64,000 bases of DNA, taken from contig JAIXYI010000023.1 of the NCBI GenBank assembly GCA_027490305.1, positions 1 to 64,000 of the forward strand, written 5' to 3'. The DNA is from Flavobacteriaceae bacterium (GTDB taxonomy: Bacteria; Bacteroidota; Bacteroidia; Flavobacteriales; Flavobacteriaceae). The position numbers and the translations under genes are program-made. Below the pieces are notes generated by a model. The model had not been told where the DNA came from. It ran no database searches and was given only the letters and a program-made list of their open reading frames with translations. Shown piece after piece: positions 11,501 through 19,889 of this stretch. Every line of letters begins with the position of its first letter. The first letter of the stretch is position 1.

Positions 11501-12344
11501 AGGTGTATTGCCGGTAGACGAAGCAGGCGATTATACGGTGAGTGTGGATATCTATGGATGTCCGTCTACACCGCAACCATTTGCAATCGCGGAGGGCGCT
11601 ATTGACTACACGGTATCGTTTGTGGGAGAGCCGTATACGATATGCGACAACCAGAGTGTACTGGTTTCGTTCACAGCCAATAATTTCGACATCAACGATC
11701 CGCTGGTGAGTTTCACGTGGATCCGACCAGACGGGTCAACCGCCACGGGTGCTACTATCAGTGCCGATCAGGTTGGGACGTATCAGTTGACCATCGAACG
11801 TTTGGGTTGCCAGGCCGGACCGTTCCCAGTTAACGTAGGAGAGAACAATACGACCGTGACCATCGGAAGCGATAACAGTTGTGAGAACAATGTATTCCTT
11901 ATCCGCGCCATTCCGGTGAACAACTCCTTCGATCCGGCGACCGCTACATTTGAGTGGACGGGAACTGCGCCGTTCCAACCGGGCACCGAACCGTGGATCA
12001 TCAGGGTAACGGAAGGAGGTACTTATACGGTTACTATAACAACACCTGACGGATGTAAATCCATACAGCCGATTACCGAGAACTTCGTCGCCTGCGGCAT
12101 CCAGCGTGGTATTTCTCCGAATGGGGATGGTAAGAACGACACGTTTGATTTGAGTGGTTATAACGTCAAGAAGTTGACGATTTTCAATCGTTACGGTACT
12201 CAGGTTTATGAGTATGCGAACTACACCAACCAGTGGGATGGTCATTCTGCTGGCGGAGAGACGTTACCTTCGGCTACGTATTTTTATGTTATAGAGACGG
12301 CAGAGGGAGACCAACTGACGGGTTGGATTTACATTAACAGATAA
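5547..12344 (+). CDS. very large T9SS type B sorting-domain surface adhesin (Fn3-like repeats, choice-of-anchor L-like region)
   Basis: 2265 aa; signal peptide MKKITLLLLMLWSCINYAQ; repeated Fn3-like segments; NDDC..DDVWFQFTA repeats; C-terminus GISPNGDGKNDTFDL..LTIFNRYGTQVYEY..GWIYINR is the gliding-motility/type B CTD. Confidence 0.95.
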   Translation: MKKITLLLLMLWSCINYAQLNEDFESAFPPTGWTTSSVVGGSFVWEWSPAAITACSGTKGAYINNENIGQGNTEQDWLITKQVTVPTDGQLRFLVRQFQIGDVNTKFRVMITTGAQTDLASYQLAKAWTEAELNDFDDGDVTDCDLRTVEFANTFFGQQVYIAFVREYTQPTPARTGERFLIDNVSLVQQCQPVTDLTVGAASCSGAPIGWTAPAGQTNFQVLVIPEGNPINEAFAVPVTGTTYTPTTLLPSTVYSIYVRTDCGDNNFSAWVGPLNFTTIPAGSLCSCPIPITTCPAQFSGSTQDYGDDFDTIQSPAAGSLCGAVPATVNYMAGPEVVYAFTATADQTINLWMDPVQSNSGVFVYSSCADIGVNCIAGAANNNANPRTFNFDVTTGNTYYIVISSTAAVTNVVYDLVLQCVTPPPPPCVTIAPPACAAVTNLTATSATLNWSAGATASGAYTSWNIVVQPASSPVPTGGGTLVTGAPTYNATSLTGGIAYEYWIQGICTDGSGQTSVWYGPCSFTTPLCNDADKCTYTFRMTDSANNGWNGARMQIVQNNAVIATIGSTYNAGAGPIDVAVQLCPGQPFSVFWSVAGTQPQQCILTILNSASQAIFLKPAGASGVNQTVYSGVVSAACADTTCNTFATGLTISGVFTTSLTASWTSPGVDTWDVYVAPTGGPAPDDATTPTYDDITSNPFSTIVPLTPDTPYDVCVRVQCDFTTPDWVCTTVTTLPTCPKPTNPTVTNITLNSADFGWTPGTPTDSQWEILIIPGWPNAPAPPGVNPAVGTIYPVSAAQVGAPPGPYTFNIAGLTQATIYYYYIRTVCPGDDKSTWTGPVIFNTITCDAADKCTYKFVLTDLGSNGWNGARLQVRQNGIPITPVIGGTINGAGPTTVNISLCDDIPFDVFWQTAGTAPDEIGFTVQNPFTDIIYTYEPGTGTPGTVIWNSVTECDPPTCPKPTALSVNLVATTQTTAELTWIPGGSETQWEVYVVPVGGPLPVNGQPLADPTNTTDNYYVANAPLPFTVTGLLPGTNYIYYVRAICSGSDVSTWTILNPKTFTTKPVNDECTAAINVPVNPTRECVDDVSGSTVGATLSSQLAGCPGQEDDDVWYMFTATNDIHIITLSNVVGGGGDVNHTVYALAGPDCSTMTQLYCSNPNVSIANGLTPNNVYYIRVYSNGNTQTNAITFDLCITTPPDITNDDCSTAIVASVNEGFECVTTTPGTVTGATPSTGSFTNACAGSEDDDVWFQFTANGAKQIISLENIQGTSVNVNFQVFSTATDCSALTSLGCFTENQAVLNNTTEGAVYFIRLWSEENTLQDIVFDICIGKVPPPIYTSTTDYTITELVEDVFIDSDCALVSNITSSAAGVGYFNKANSEFALTEGIILTSGNVLAAPGPETGIQSFDNGNPADADLTALINQVDPDGGISSNVARLEFDFTPITNYIFFDFIFASDEYGTFQCSFSDFFAFFLTNTVTGETINMAVVPGTDDPVCTFTVRNNIFNTACTSENVEWFDYLYDDFLPGGTPAIVSMTDFRGITKKMIAEANVTPGTLYHMKIVLGDDGGFGGFDTAYDSAVFIQDFEIGDVELGVDLTVDNGNAICVGDEYTIQSGLDPVNYTFEWYNGTDLISGETGPNLTVTQPGAYTIKALFNNTSCQATDTVTIEYYQDALPGTPENLINCDASGSALFDLTENADNILAPFTAGTHTIAYFLNEDDASDNVNDIDDPTTFTGNDDQVIWVRVNNTATGCKQLISFTLTVQDLTPQFTLDGKLAICPDESTTLTVQPVAGNFDPTLVTYVWTGPSGTLPDTGQSITVVGATGYGSYSVLVNNQGCTATQTFDIIENTEEWTVSVNTPATLCPSESATIAVSIGNNTNGDPVEYTYTTPGGTPVVSASNSFVITGPGDYNVNVNILGCDTDYPFTVGTSTPAWAVSVTGNTPLCPDENGTVTATVANPPAGATITYTFTRPSGGDVTNTTGVLPVDEAGDYTVSVDIYGCPSTPQPFAIAEGAIDYTVSFVGEPYTICDNQSVLVSFTANNFDINDPLVSFTWIRPDGSTATGATISADQVGTYQLTIERLGCQAGPFPVNVGENNTTVTIGSDNSCENNVFLIRAIPVNNSFDPATATFEWTGTAPFQPGTEPWIIRVTEGGTYTVTITTPDGCKSIQPITENFVACGIQRGISPNGDGKNDTFDLSGYNVKKLTIFNRYGTQVYEYANYTNQWDGHSAGGETLPSATYFYVIETAEGDQLTGWIYINR

Positions 12345-12361
12345 ACGGCAACCTAAATTCA

Positions 12362-12383
12362 GGCCTGCCCGAAAGGGCAGGCT
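12362..12383 (+). other. intergenic hairpin with GNRA loop (GCCTGCCC-GAAA-GGGCAGGC)
   Basis: Perfect 8-bp stem plus one G-U, GAAA loop, no U-tract, between the adhesin and PorP/SprF-like gene. Confidence 0.6.
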
Positions 12384-12399
12384 ATAAATTACCATACAG

Positions 12400-13323
12400 A
12401 TGAAGAAACTATATTTGGCGGCGTTAGCCGTTTTACTGGGTGCTACGGGTCTTTATGCGCAGCAGGATCCGCACTATACGCAGTATATGTATAATATGAA
12501 CGTAATGAACCCGGCGTATGCGGGCTCGAAAGACCATTTGTCGATGGGTCTTCTCTACCGCAAGCAATGGGTGAATATAGACGGAGCCCCTGAGACGGCG
12601 ACCTTCTCGGGTTCGATGCCTGTTGGCCGGAACGTTGGTTTGGGTTTATCGGTTATATCAGACAAGATTGGTCCGGTAGAGGAGCAGAACGCCTATGGTG
12701 ATTTCTCCTATACCCTTCGTTTGAACGGCGAGCACCGCCTGGCCTTTGGTTTGAAGGCAGGTGCTACCTTCCAGCGGATCGGATTGTATAGCGACATCAA
12801 CAACGGGAACCTTCCCGACCCGAGCGATGATGCCTTCCAGGAGAACACCAACAATGTGTATTTGAACATCGGGGGCGGTGTTTTCTACTACACGGATCAT
12901 TACTACCTGGCCTTCTCGGTTCCGAACATGCTCAAGGCAACGCAACTGGACTACAACGGTCGGAAGTTCGGCAGCGAGACGCGCCACTTCTTCCTTACCG
13001 GTGGTTATGTCTTCAACCTGAGCCCTACGGTTAAGTTCAAGCCCTTTGCGATGTGGAAAGGCGCCTTTGATGCCCCTACGTCGCTGGATGTCTCGACGAA
13101 CTTTCTCTTCAATGAGAAGTTTGAGCTTGGAGCTACCTACCGTGTAGACGACAGCTTCGGGGGTATGGTGAACTATGCGATCAACCCGAACATCCGCATC
13201 GGTTATGCCTATGACCATGTGATCTCGGATATCAAGACCGTTACCACGTCTTCGCATGAGATTATCCTTTTGTTCGATCTGGACTTCCCGAAGAAGGTAT
13301 CACGTTCACCACGTTTTTTCTAA
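12400..13323 (+). CDS. PorP/SprF family type IX secretion system membrane protein
   Basis: AQQDPHYTQYMYNMNVMNPAYAGSKDHLSMGLLYRKQWVNIDGAPET signature. Confidence 0.93.
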   Translation: MKKLYLAALAVLLGATGLYAQQDPHYTQYMYNMNVMNPAYAGSKDHLSMGLLYRKQWVNIDGAPETATFSGSMPVGRNVGLGLSVISDKIGPVEEQNAYGDFSYTLRLNGEHRLAFGLKAGATFQRIGLYSDINNGNLPDPSDDAFQENTNNVYLNIGGGVFYYTDHYYLAFSVPNMLKATQLDYNGRKFGSETRHFFLTGGYVFNLSPTVKFKPFAMWKGAFDAPTSLDVSTNFLFNEKFELGATYRVDDSFGGMVNYAINPNIRIGYAYDHVISDIKTVTTSSHEIILLFDLDFPKKVSRSPRFF

Positions 13324-13342
13324 CATAAACCTGAACACGACA

Positions 13343-15226
13343 ATGAAAAAAACAGCACTTATATTCAGTTTTGTGTTAGCTGCGGCATTCTCCTCGGTGC
13401 AGGCACAGAACAGAGACACAGAGACGGCCGATAAGCTCTTCCGTCGATTGGAATACGTAGATGCCGCCAAGGAATACGAATCGTTGGTGGAGAAGAAGAA
13501 AGGCAGCAGCTATGTGTATAAACAACTGGCCGAAGCCTACTACAATATGTTCAACCCGAAGGAAGCAGCCAAGTGGTATGCCCGTATTATCAACGAGCCA
13601 CAGGATGCCGAGACCTACTTCAAGTACGCCCAGATGCTGAAGATGAACGGTAAGTACGAAGAGGCCAACAAATGGATGAAGAAGTTCGCCTCGATGGCTC
13701 CATCGGACCAACGTGCGGTGGAGTTCATGAAGAACCCGGACTACCTTCCCAAACTACTTGACAAGAGCAAGGCCTTCAACGTAAAGACAATGGCCATCAA
13801 CAGCCCGGAGTCTGACTTTGGCGCGGTATTGTCAAACGACAACTTCCTTTACTTCACCTCGGCCCGCAACAAGTCGCGCAAGACCTATGGCTGGAACGAT
13901 GAGCCGTATCTGGATATGTACCAGGCAGTACGCAACGCCGATGGCAGCTATGCAGAACCTACCCCTATCGTAGGCATCAACAGCAAGTGGCACGACGGCC
14001 CGGCTACGGTAAGCGCCGATGGTAAGACAATGTACTTCTCTTCGGAGAGCTTCAAGGAAAAGGAATATGTAAAGGACAGAAAGGTAAAGAACGCGAAGCT
14101 CAACCGCGGACAGGTCTATATCTACAAAGCCACCAAAGCCGGCGACGGCTGGGGCAATGTAAAGGAAGTACCTTTCAACAACAAGGAATACTCTACGGGC
14201 AATCCAAGCCTTTCCAAAGACGGCAAGACACTGTACTTCTCATCGGATATGCCAGGCGGCTTCGGAGGCTCTGACATCTGGAAGGTATCCATCAACGGAG
14301 ATACCTACGGCACGCCGGAGAACCTGGGCAAGATGGTCAACACCGAAGGCTCGGAGAACTTCCCATCAATCACCGACGACGGACTGCTGTATTATGCTTC
14401 AAATGGCAAACCGGGCCTTGGCGGACTCGACATCTTTGTCTTCGATACCAAGAAACCAGCCGAGGCCACCAACGTAGGCAAACCGGTCAACAGCGAGAAA
14501 GACGACTTCGCTTTCAGCTTCAACACGGCCCAGAACATCGGCTTTTTGGCCTCGAACCGTTCGGGCAATGACGATCTTTACATCGCTGACCCGATCTGTA
14601 GCGTAGAGGCCACAGTAGTGGTAACCAACGCCAAGACAGGCCAACCGATTGATGGTGCCCGTGTGGCGATCCTCGACGATAAGAAGAACGTGATTGAGAC
14701 GCGCAACTCCGACTCAAACGGAGCTGTGGTCTACACGGTAGAGTGTAACAAGTCCTACACCGTCCAGGCGATGAAAGACGGCTTTGAGAGCGGCACCTTC
14801 GGCATCGAGAAGAACAAGGGCGGCAAGGTAGAGGTAGCGGCGGCATTGAACCCAATCGATGTGATCGTGACCGAAACCGAAATCATCCTCAAAGACATCT
14901 TCTTCGAATACAACAAGAGCAACATCACTCCGGAAGGCGCCTTCGAACTCGACAAGCTCGTACAGGTGTTAAGCAACAACCCGAACATGGTGATACTGGT
15001 CAAGTCGCACACCGACAACCGCGGTTCGGACAAATACAACCTCGATCTCTCCGATCGTCGTGCGAAGGCAACGGTGGCGTATGTCATCTCGAAAGGCATC
15101 TCCAAAGAGCGCATCTCGGGCAAAGGCTATGGCGAGAGCGAGCCGAAGGTCGACTGCAAAGAGGCCTGCACCGAAGAGCAACACGCGATGAACCGCCGAA
15201 GCGAGTTCTTGATCGTGAAAAAGTAA
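13343..15226 (+). CDS. OmpA family protein with TPR, PD40-like propeller and carboxypeptidase-regulatory-like domains (PorE-like)
   Basis: Start MKKTALIFSFVLAAAFSSVQAQ; SKDGKTLYFSSDMPGGFGGSDIWKV repeats; C-terminal SHTDNRGSDKYNLDLSDRRAKATVAYV peptidoglycan-binding domain. Confidence 0.92.
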   Translation: MKKTALIFSFVLAAAFSSVQAQNRDTETADKLFRRLEYVDAAKEYESLVEKKKGSSYVYKQLAEAYYNMFNPKEAAKWYARIINEPQDAETYFKYAQMLKMNGKYEEANKWMKKFASMAPSDQRAVEFMKNPDYLPKLLDKSKAFNVKTMAINSPESDFGAVLSNDNFLYFTSARNKSRKTYGWNDEPYLDMYQAVRNADGSYAEPTPIVGINSKWHDGPATVSADGKTMYFSSESFKEKEYVKDRKVKNAKLNRGQVYIYKATKAGDGWGNVKEVPFNNKEYSTGNPSLSKDGKTLYFSSDMPGGFGGSDIWKVSINGDTYGTPENLGKMVNTEGSENFPSITDDGLLYYASNGKPGLGGLDIFVFDTKKPAEATNVGKPVNSEKDDFAFSFNTAQNIGFLASNRSGNDDLYIADPICSVEATVVVTNAKTGQPIDGARVAILDDKKNVIETRNSDSNGAVVYTVECNKSYTVQAMKDGFESGTFGIEKNKGGKVEVAAALNPIDVIVTETEIILKDIFFEYNKSNITPEGAFELDKLVQVLSNNPNMVILVKSHTDNRGSDKYNLDLSDRRAKATVAYVISKGISKERISGKGYGESEPKVDCKEACTEEQHAMNRRSEFLIVKK

Positions 15227-15247
15227 ATTTTCTTTTTGACGTATACT

Positions 15248-15274
15248 AAGCCGGACCTGTTGTCCGGCTTTTTT
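15248..15274 (+). terminator. Rho-independent terminator
   Basis: AAGCCGGAC-loop-GTCCGGCTT followed by T-tract, after the OmpA-family gene. Confidence 0.85.
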
Positions 15275-15352
15275 ATGCCCGTAGACGAACGATGGTAGAT
15301 CGGGAAACTTTTCTATTTTTGCATTTCCTTAACAAAACCAAAGCACATAAGC

Positions 15353-16099
15353 ATGAGAAAAATTGCGTTGAGCCTTGTTGCGTTTGCCGGGCTGCTCTTT
15401 ACAGGATGCGCGGCCAATCCCGACGAGGTCTGCTACCTGCCAAGTCCAACGTTTACCGTAAATGGGCAGCCACTTACGAACGACCCGATAGAAGTAGAGG
15501 TAGTTGATAACGGTATTCTGGAATTCGGAGTAGAAAACCTGGATGGCTACGACTTCTTTTGGACCGGACCCAACAATTTTCAGTCATCCGCGACCCATCC
15601 CGTTATCCCCGCGCCAACTTCCGCGAATTCCGGAACGTATACGCTGACCATCAGTAAGGGAATCTGTACGGGAGACGTTTCTGCAAATGTAAACGTAACG
15701 GTAATCAGTCCGCAATGCACACCGATAAACAATCGAATAACATTTGATTCAGGCCTTCTGAACTCGGTCAATTTCAATTCTGTTTCTGCGTTTACCTCGG
15801 CCGATCAATTCCGGATCTCTGCCTACGCATGGCCGTGTGACCTGACTATAGGTTTCGCTTCCGCCGTGGAACCTGCCACAGGCGTCTATTCCATCAACAC
15901 TGAATGTCCGACATCCTTTCTGGAAGGGAATCAAGTGTGTGTGTCCATGGTTTACAGCGGGCAGTATTGCGTCGCACAGGGCGGGCAGGTGTTCGTAACC
16001 CGGCTTGATAATGGAAAATATACGGCGACCTTCTGCTCAGTAGAATTCAATGGTTTTCAGGTTCCCGTCATAGCAAGTACTAAAATAACGGAGCCATGA
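15353..16099 (+). CDS. hypothetical lipoprotein with Ig-like/PKD-like region
   Basis: Lipobox LLFTGC; ..DFFWTGPNNFQSSATHPVIPAPTSANSGTYTLTIS.. Ig-like segment. Confidence 0.8.
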   Translation: MRKIALSLVAFAGLLFTGCAANPDEVCYLPSPTFTVNGQPLTNDPIEVEVVDNGILEFGVENLDGYDFFWTGPNNFQSSATHPVIPAPTSANSGTYTLTISKGICTGDVSANVNVTVISPQCTPINNRITFDSGLLNSVNFNSVSAFTSADQFRISAYAWPCDLTIGFASAVEPATGVYSINTECPTSFLEGNQVCVSMVYSGQYCVAQGGQVFVTRLDNGKYTATFCSVEFNGFQVPVIASTKITEP

Positions 16100-16674
16100 G
16101 GACTTGCATGCTACTTCTGCTATGTCTCTGTGGGTGTATGTCGCACGGGCAGAACACGGTCATATACGATAAGCAAGGGAACAAGAAGATTGTTCGCGAT
16201 GATGCCATTGAAATTATCCTGCTTGACAAGCGCGTTTCTTACAAAGAAGTGGGGAAGACATGGGAAAAATATATCACGTTCAAAGATCTTGATCGTGTAG
16301 AAACCGAAACTTCCGTGTTGCGTTCAGTTCGGCTGGATCATAAGAAGAAGGACGAAGGATTTTACGTGTTGGCCGAAACCGCCGATCGTATCTGCCTCGT
16401 CCGCGCTATTGAGGTAACATCCTCTGGCAGAAGGTTTTCCTCTAGCATCACGTACTATTCCCTGTTTATTACAGATAAACAATACAATACGATTGAATCA
16501 CTTGAATTTAATTCACTGCCTAAGGATATTGTGAAGGGGTCCGGTATCGTGTCTCTTATCCGCAAGTACTTCGGGAATTGCCCTGGATTGGCGGAAAGAC
16601 TTAATGCGTTAGCAGGGCCTTACGAATCCCAGTTAAATCTCATAACCAGCCCTGTTTATAATGTTTGCAAATGA
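16096..16674 (+). CDS. hypothetical secreted protein
   Basis: 192 aa, N-terminal signal sequence MRTCMLLLLCLCGCMSHGQ, start overlaps the upstream stop. Confidence 0.75.
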   Translation: MRTCMLLLLCLCGCMSHGQNTVIYDKQGNKKIVRDDAIEIILLDKRVSYKEVGKTWEKYITFKDLDRVETETSVLRSVRLDHKKKDEGFYVLAETADRICLVRAIEVTSSGRRFSSSITYYSLFITDKQYNTIESLEFNSLPKDIVKGSGIVSLIRKYFGNCPGLAERLNALAGPYESQLNLITSPVYNVCK

Positions 16675-16690
16675 CCATCTAACCAACAAC

Positions 16691-17392
16691 ATGAAGCGCG
16701 CACTATTTTTCATTTTTCTTTTCTCAGCCGTCACCGTCACCGCCCAGGCACCGCGGGGAGTCTATTTTGCCGCGGGCCTGAACCAATCTTCCCTGCAGTC
16801 GGATGACCTTTTGGCAACATCTGCTTTAGGCTGGCGGGTGGGCGTTAATGCTAATTTCGGTTACCACGAAACCTACAATTACCAAATTGAAATCGCCTTT
16901 AATCAATCGACTTTCGACTTGCTAACGATAGATGCTGGCACATTTGAGCCCTCTGGTAAAAGCAAGTACAAAATGGAGTCTTTTGAAGTCGGAGCGTATT
17001 TCAACTATTACATCCTCAAACCACAGGAAGATGCCTTTTTCCTGGGTTTGCAGGCCGGTCCTATGGTGGCTTTTGGAAACAGTCTGGTACCAAAGAGCGG
17101 ACAGGATACTTCCGGCGAACTGTACCTTCCTTACCAGCTTAACGAAGATAGTTTCCGGCTAAGCATGCCAAAAATGACCTTGAATGTCGGCGTTGGTCTC
17201 ACAGGGGGTTACAATAATATCCGGTTTGACCTGCGCTACACAAAAGGATTTACGAACTTACTGTCAGATGTAGAGACAAGTAATAGTTACGATGAGTCCG
17301 GACAATACATCGGTCCGGCTCTTGAGGCTAAGGTAGACGTAGTTTCGCTGGCTCTTAGCTACAATCTGGCCCGACTGTTCGGCTTTCAATAG
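16691..17392 (+). CDS. outer membrane beta-barrel protein (PorT-like)
   Basis: Signal peptide MKRALFFIFLFSAVTVTAQ; alternating beta-strand pattern ending in ALSYNLARLFGFQ. Confidence 0.8.
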   Translation: MKRALFFIFLFSAVTVTAQAPRGVYFAAGLNQSSLQSDDLLATSALGWRVGVNANFGYHETYNYQIEIAFNQSTFDLLTIDAGTFEPSGKSKYKMESFEVGAYFNYYILKPQEDAFFLGLQAGPMVAFGNSLVPKSGQDTSGELYLPYQLNEDSFRLSMPKMTLNVGVGLTGGYNNIRFDLRYTKGFTNLLSDVETSNSYDESGQYIGPALEAKVDVVSLALSYNLARLFGFQ

Positions 17393-17417
17393 CGGCTCGT
17401 GAATCTAATGGCAGGTT

Positions 17418-17870
17418 TTATGGATTGTCAGACGCGTACCATTCCGCGAAGGAAGATTCCGTTTCCTGCAACTTTAAAGAGAAAAGAGATATGTTCGCTG
17501 GTAGTCTTGATTTGATTTTCGAAGCGAAGTCGATTACCATGTTCTCGCTGGTGGGCTGGTAGTCTGCCAGGATGACGTGGTGTCCGCGGTCCCGGAGCTG
17601 CTGGGCAAGTTCTGCGTGCGGAGTGCGGCCATTGAACACCGTCGCATGGTCGAAGACATCCACGATTTCCTCTTTGACAATCCGCTTTAGGTCAGTGAAA
17701 TCTATAACCATGCCGAATTTCACGTGGGTTGGATCGGTGATGGGTGTGCCAATAACGGTGACAGACAACTTATAGCTGTGGCCGTGCACGTTTCGGCATT
17801 TGCCATCATATCCAAATAGGGCATGCCCGGTTTCGAACGTGAATTGTTTGGTGATACGGATCTTGGTCAT
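17418..17870 (-). CDS. queD: 6-carboxytetrahydropterin synthase
   Basis: FETGHALFGYDGKCRNVHGHSYKLSVTV and MVIDFTDLK motifs of the QueD/PTPS family. Confidence 0.93.
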   Translation of the reverse strand: MTKIRITKQFTFETGHALFGYDGKCRNVHGHSYKLSVTVIGTPITDPTHVKFGMVIDFTDLKRIVKEEIVDVFDHATVFNGRTPHAELAQQLRDRGHHVILADYQPTSENMVIDFASKIKSRLPANISLFSLKLQETESSFAEWYASDNP

Positions 17871-17923
17871 AGAAACTTTATTTGCAAAGGTACGCGAACC
17901 AACCTATTTGCGAAACATACGGG

Positions 17924-18682
17924 CTACTTCCTGAACGCTTTCAGCGCCTGTCGCGTAAAATCCGACAGCACCAGACTACCCGAAATCGCCGCGCGCTCAT
18001 ACAGCAAGGTGCCCCAGTGATCGGTGCCTTCCCACAACGCTTTCTTCATTTCCGACAACGCTTCCGGATTACAGCCGCCCAGGGTTTCGACAAAGTTGTC
18101 CAATGCCACATCCATTGACGCGATATCGTCGCATAGGCGCGAGAAAAGCCCGCGTTGCAGGGCCCACGACGCATCCTTCCATTCCGATGGCGCAAACGAG
18201 AGTTCTGCGAGTCCGGATTTACCCACCTTCCGCTCGACGGCCGGCGCAATGACGAAGGGACCAATGCCAATCGCCAATTCCGATAACCGAACCGACGCCG
18301 CATGGGTAGCGAATACGTAATCACAGGCCGCAGCCAATCCCACGCCACCGCCCACGGCTTTTCCCTGTACGCGACCTATGATTGGTTTCGGGCAACGTCG
18401 CATCGCGTTGATGACGTTGGCAAAACCCGAAAAGAACCGCGTGCCGGCATCCGGGTCGGTGATCGACAACAGTTCATCGAACGAGGCACCTGCACAGAAC
18501 GCCCCGTCGCCGCTACTTTGCAGCACCACCAACGCCACCGTTGGATCGTGCGCGAGTTGCCCCAGGGCTTCCGTAAGTTTCAGCAATTGAGAGGATGGAA
18601 AGGAATTTCCGGCCGGATGACCGAACGTAACATACGCCGCATTACCGCGCATCGAGACCGAAAGAAAACCGGAATCGGACAT
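17924..18682 (-). CDS. enoyl-CoA hydratase/isomerase family protein
   Basis: Crotonase fold signatures GDGAFCAGASFDEL and VQGKAVGGGVGLAAACDYVFA. Confidence 0.9.
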   Translation of the reverse strand: MSDSGFLSVSMRGNAAYVTFGHPAGNSFPSSQLLKLTEALGQLAHDPTVALVVLQSSGDGAFCAGASFDELLSITDPDAGTRFFSGFANVINAMRRCPKPIIGRVQGKAVGGGVGLAAACDYVFATHAASVRLSELAIGIGPFVIAPAVERKVGKSGLAELSFAPSEWKDASWALQRGLFSRLCDDIASMDVALDNFVETLGGCNPEALSEMKKALWEGTDHWGTLLYERAAISGSLVLSDFTRQALKAFRK

Positions 18683-18725
18683 AGTAGAATGTTTGTGACA
18701 AGGTACGATTTTTGGGCAAACCGTT

Positions 18726-18754
18726 TTGGGATTGGCTTGAAAATACTATATTTG
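18726..18754 (+). promoter_or_regulatory. Bacteroidota-type promoter of tRNA-Ala
   Basis: TTG - 18 nt - TATATTTG (consensus TTG/TAnnTTTG) just upstream of the tRNA. Confidence 0.6.
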
Positions 18755-18767
18755 CCTCCACTTAGCC

Positions 18768-18844
<77 letters not shown>

Positions 18845-18875
18845 AAAGCCTGAACGTATCGTTTGGGCTTTTTTG
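18845..18875 (+). terminator. Rho-independent terminator of tRNA-Ala
   Basis: AAAGCCTGAACG-TAT-CGTTTGGGCTTT followed by T-tract. Confidence 0.8.
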
Positions 18876-18952
18876 TTGTAGCGAAGTCGTTTTTTTAACC
18901 TTCTAAGGCGCTTCTTTCCGAAATAATCCGGTTGGCCTAACCACATAAAAAC

Positions 18953-18980
18953 AAAAAGGACGCCTTCAAGCGTCCTTTTT
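18953..18980 (-). terminator. terminator downstream of the YceI operon
   Basis: AAAAAGGACGC-CTTCAA-GCGTCCTTTTT perfect stem; symmetrical, may work in both directions. Confidence 0.8.
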
Positions 18981-18997
18981 ACGATTTATTTCCTGTC

Positions 18998-19540
18998 TTA
19001 CGCCTTCTTCTCCAAATCAAAAGAAAGCACAATATTGACTTTATCGGCGATCTTATTCTTGACCACGGCCGGAATCGAAATACCGTAATCCTGCGGTTTG
19101 ACCGAGAACGTGCCTTTGGCCGATAGCTTGTCACCCGAGGGTACAAACGTCATCGTCGTTTTCACATGCTTCGTCACGTTGTGGATGGTCAAATCGCCCT
19201 CCACGTCGCACACCTGCTTCTGCTTGGAGTTTGGGTTGAAACCGCTGACCTTCCCTTTGAAAGTGGCTTTCGGGTATTTGTCCGACTCCATATAATTTTC
19301 ATTGAAGTGCTCTTCCATCAAAGGAACTTTGAAATGGAAGGCCTTCACCAGCACCAGTGACACGAACTCACCTGTCGACGTATCGAACAGGCAGGAAGCC
19401 GTGTTGGTCTTTGCCGCAATCTCTTCAAGAGCCGGCATCGATGCTTCAAAACTGATTTCACCCGAGCGGGTAATCATTTTCTGGGCCGAGGCACCAGCGA
19501 ACGGGAGGGTCGCCAACAAGGCAACAAGCCATTTTTTCAT
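18998..19540 (-). CDS. YceI family protein
   Basis: Signal peptide; NENYMESDKYPKATFKGKVSGF and GDLTIHNVTKHVKTTMTF typical of YceI. Confidence 0.92.
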   Translation of the reverse strand: MKKWLVALLATLPFAGASAQKMITRSGEISFEASMPALEEIAAKTNTASCLFDTSTGEFVSLVLVKAFHFKVPLMEEHFNENYMESDKYPKATFKGKVSGFNPNSKQKQVCDVEGDLTIHNVTKHVKTTMTFVPSGDKLSAKGTFSVKPQDYGISIPAVVKNKIADKVNIVLSFDLEKKA

Positions 19541-19546
19541 AACTAG

Positions 19547-19888
19547 TTAATTAGGGAATCCGTTTTCGGCCCAAGTTGTAACGATATTGATTTTGCTCTG
19601 TGGCATCCGACCTGATTCCGGCATCCCGTCGCCCGATGACGCTGAGATTTCGTCTAGAAGGCCGTTTTCGATTACGGCGTTCCGCACCTGGTCGTAGGTT
19701 TCGAGATACGGCTCCTGATTGCCGTCCACGCTGTGGCAACTGGTGCAGTTTCCGCTCATGATCGGTTTAACATCTGCCGTATAGGTGGGGTCGGTCACCG
19801 TGGCCGACACTTCATCATACGTTCGTGATTCGCATGACACGGCCACAAAGGCCACTGCTGCGATAAGTAAGGTTCCAATCGTCTTCAT
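19547..19888 (-). CDS. monoheme c-type cytochrome-like lipoprotein
   Basis: Start MKTIGTLLIAAVAFVAVSC (lipobox); heme motif CTSCH; MPQSKINIVTTWAENGFPN C-terminus. Confidence 0.85.
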   Translation of the reverse strand: MKTIGTLLIAAVAFVAVSCESRTYDEVSATVTDPTYTADVKPIMSGNCTSCHSVDGNQEPYLETYDQVRNAVIENGLLDEISASSGDGMPESGRMPQSKINIVTTWAENGFPN

Positions 19889-19889
19889 C

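Noticed and set aside
5562-12245. Many 60-170 aa antisense ORFs within the adhesin gene
   Set aside because: Open by composition opposite a long Thr/Pro/Gly-rich gene; no recognisable motifs.
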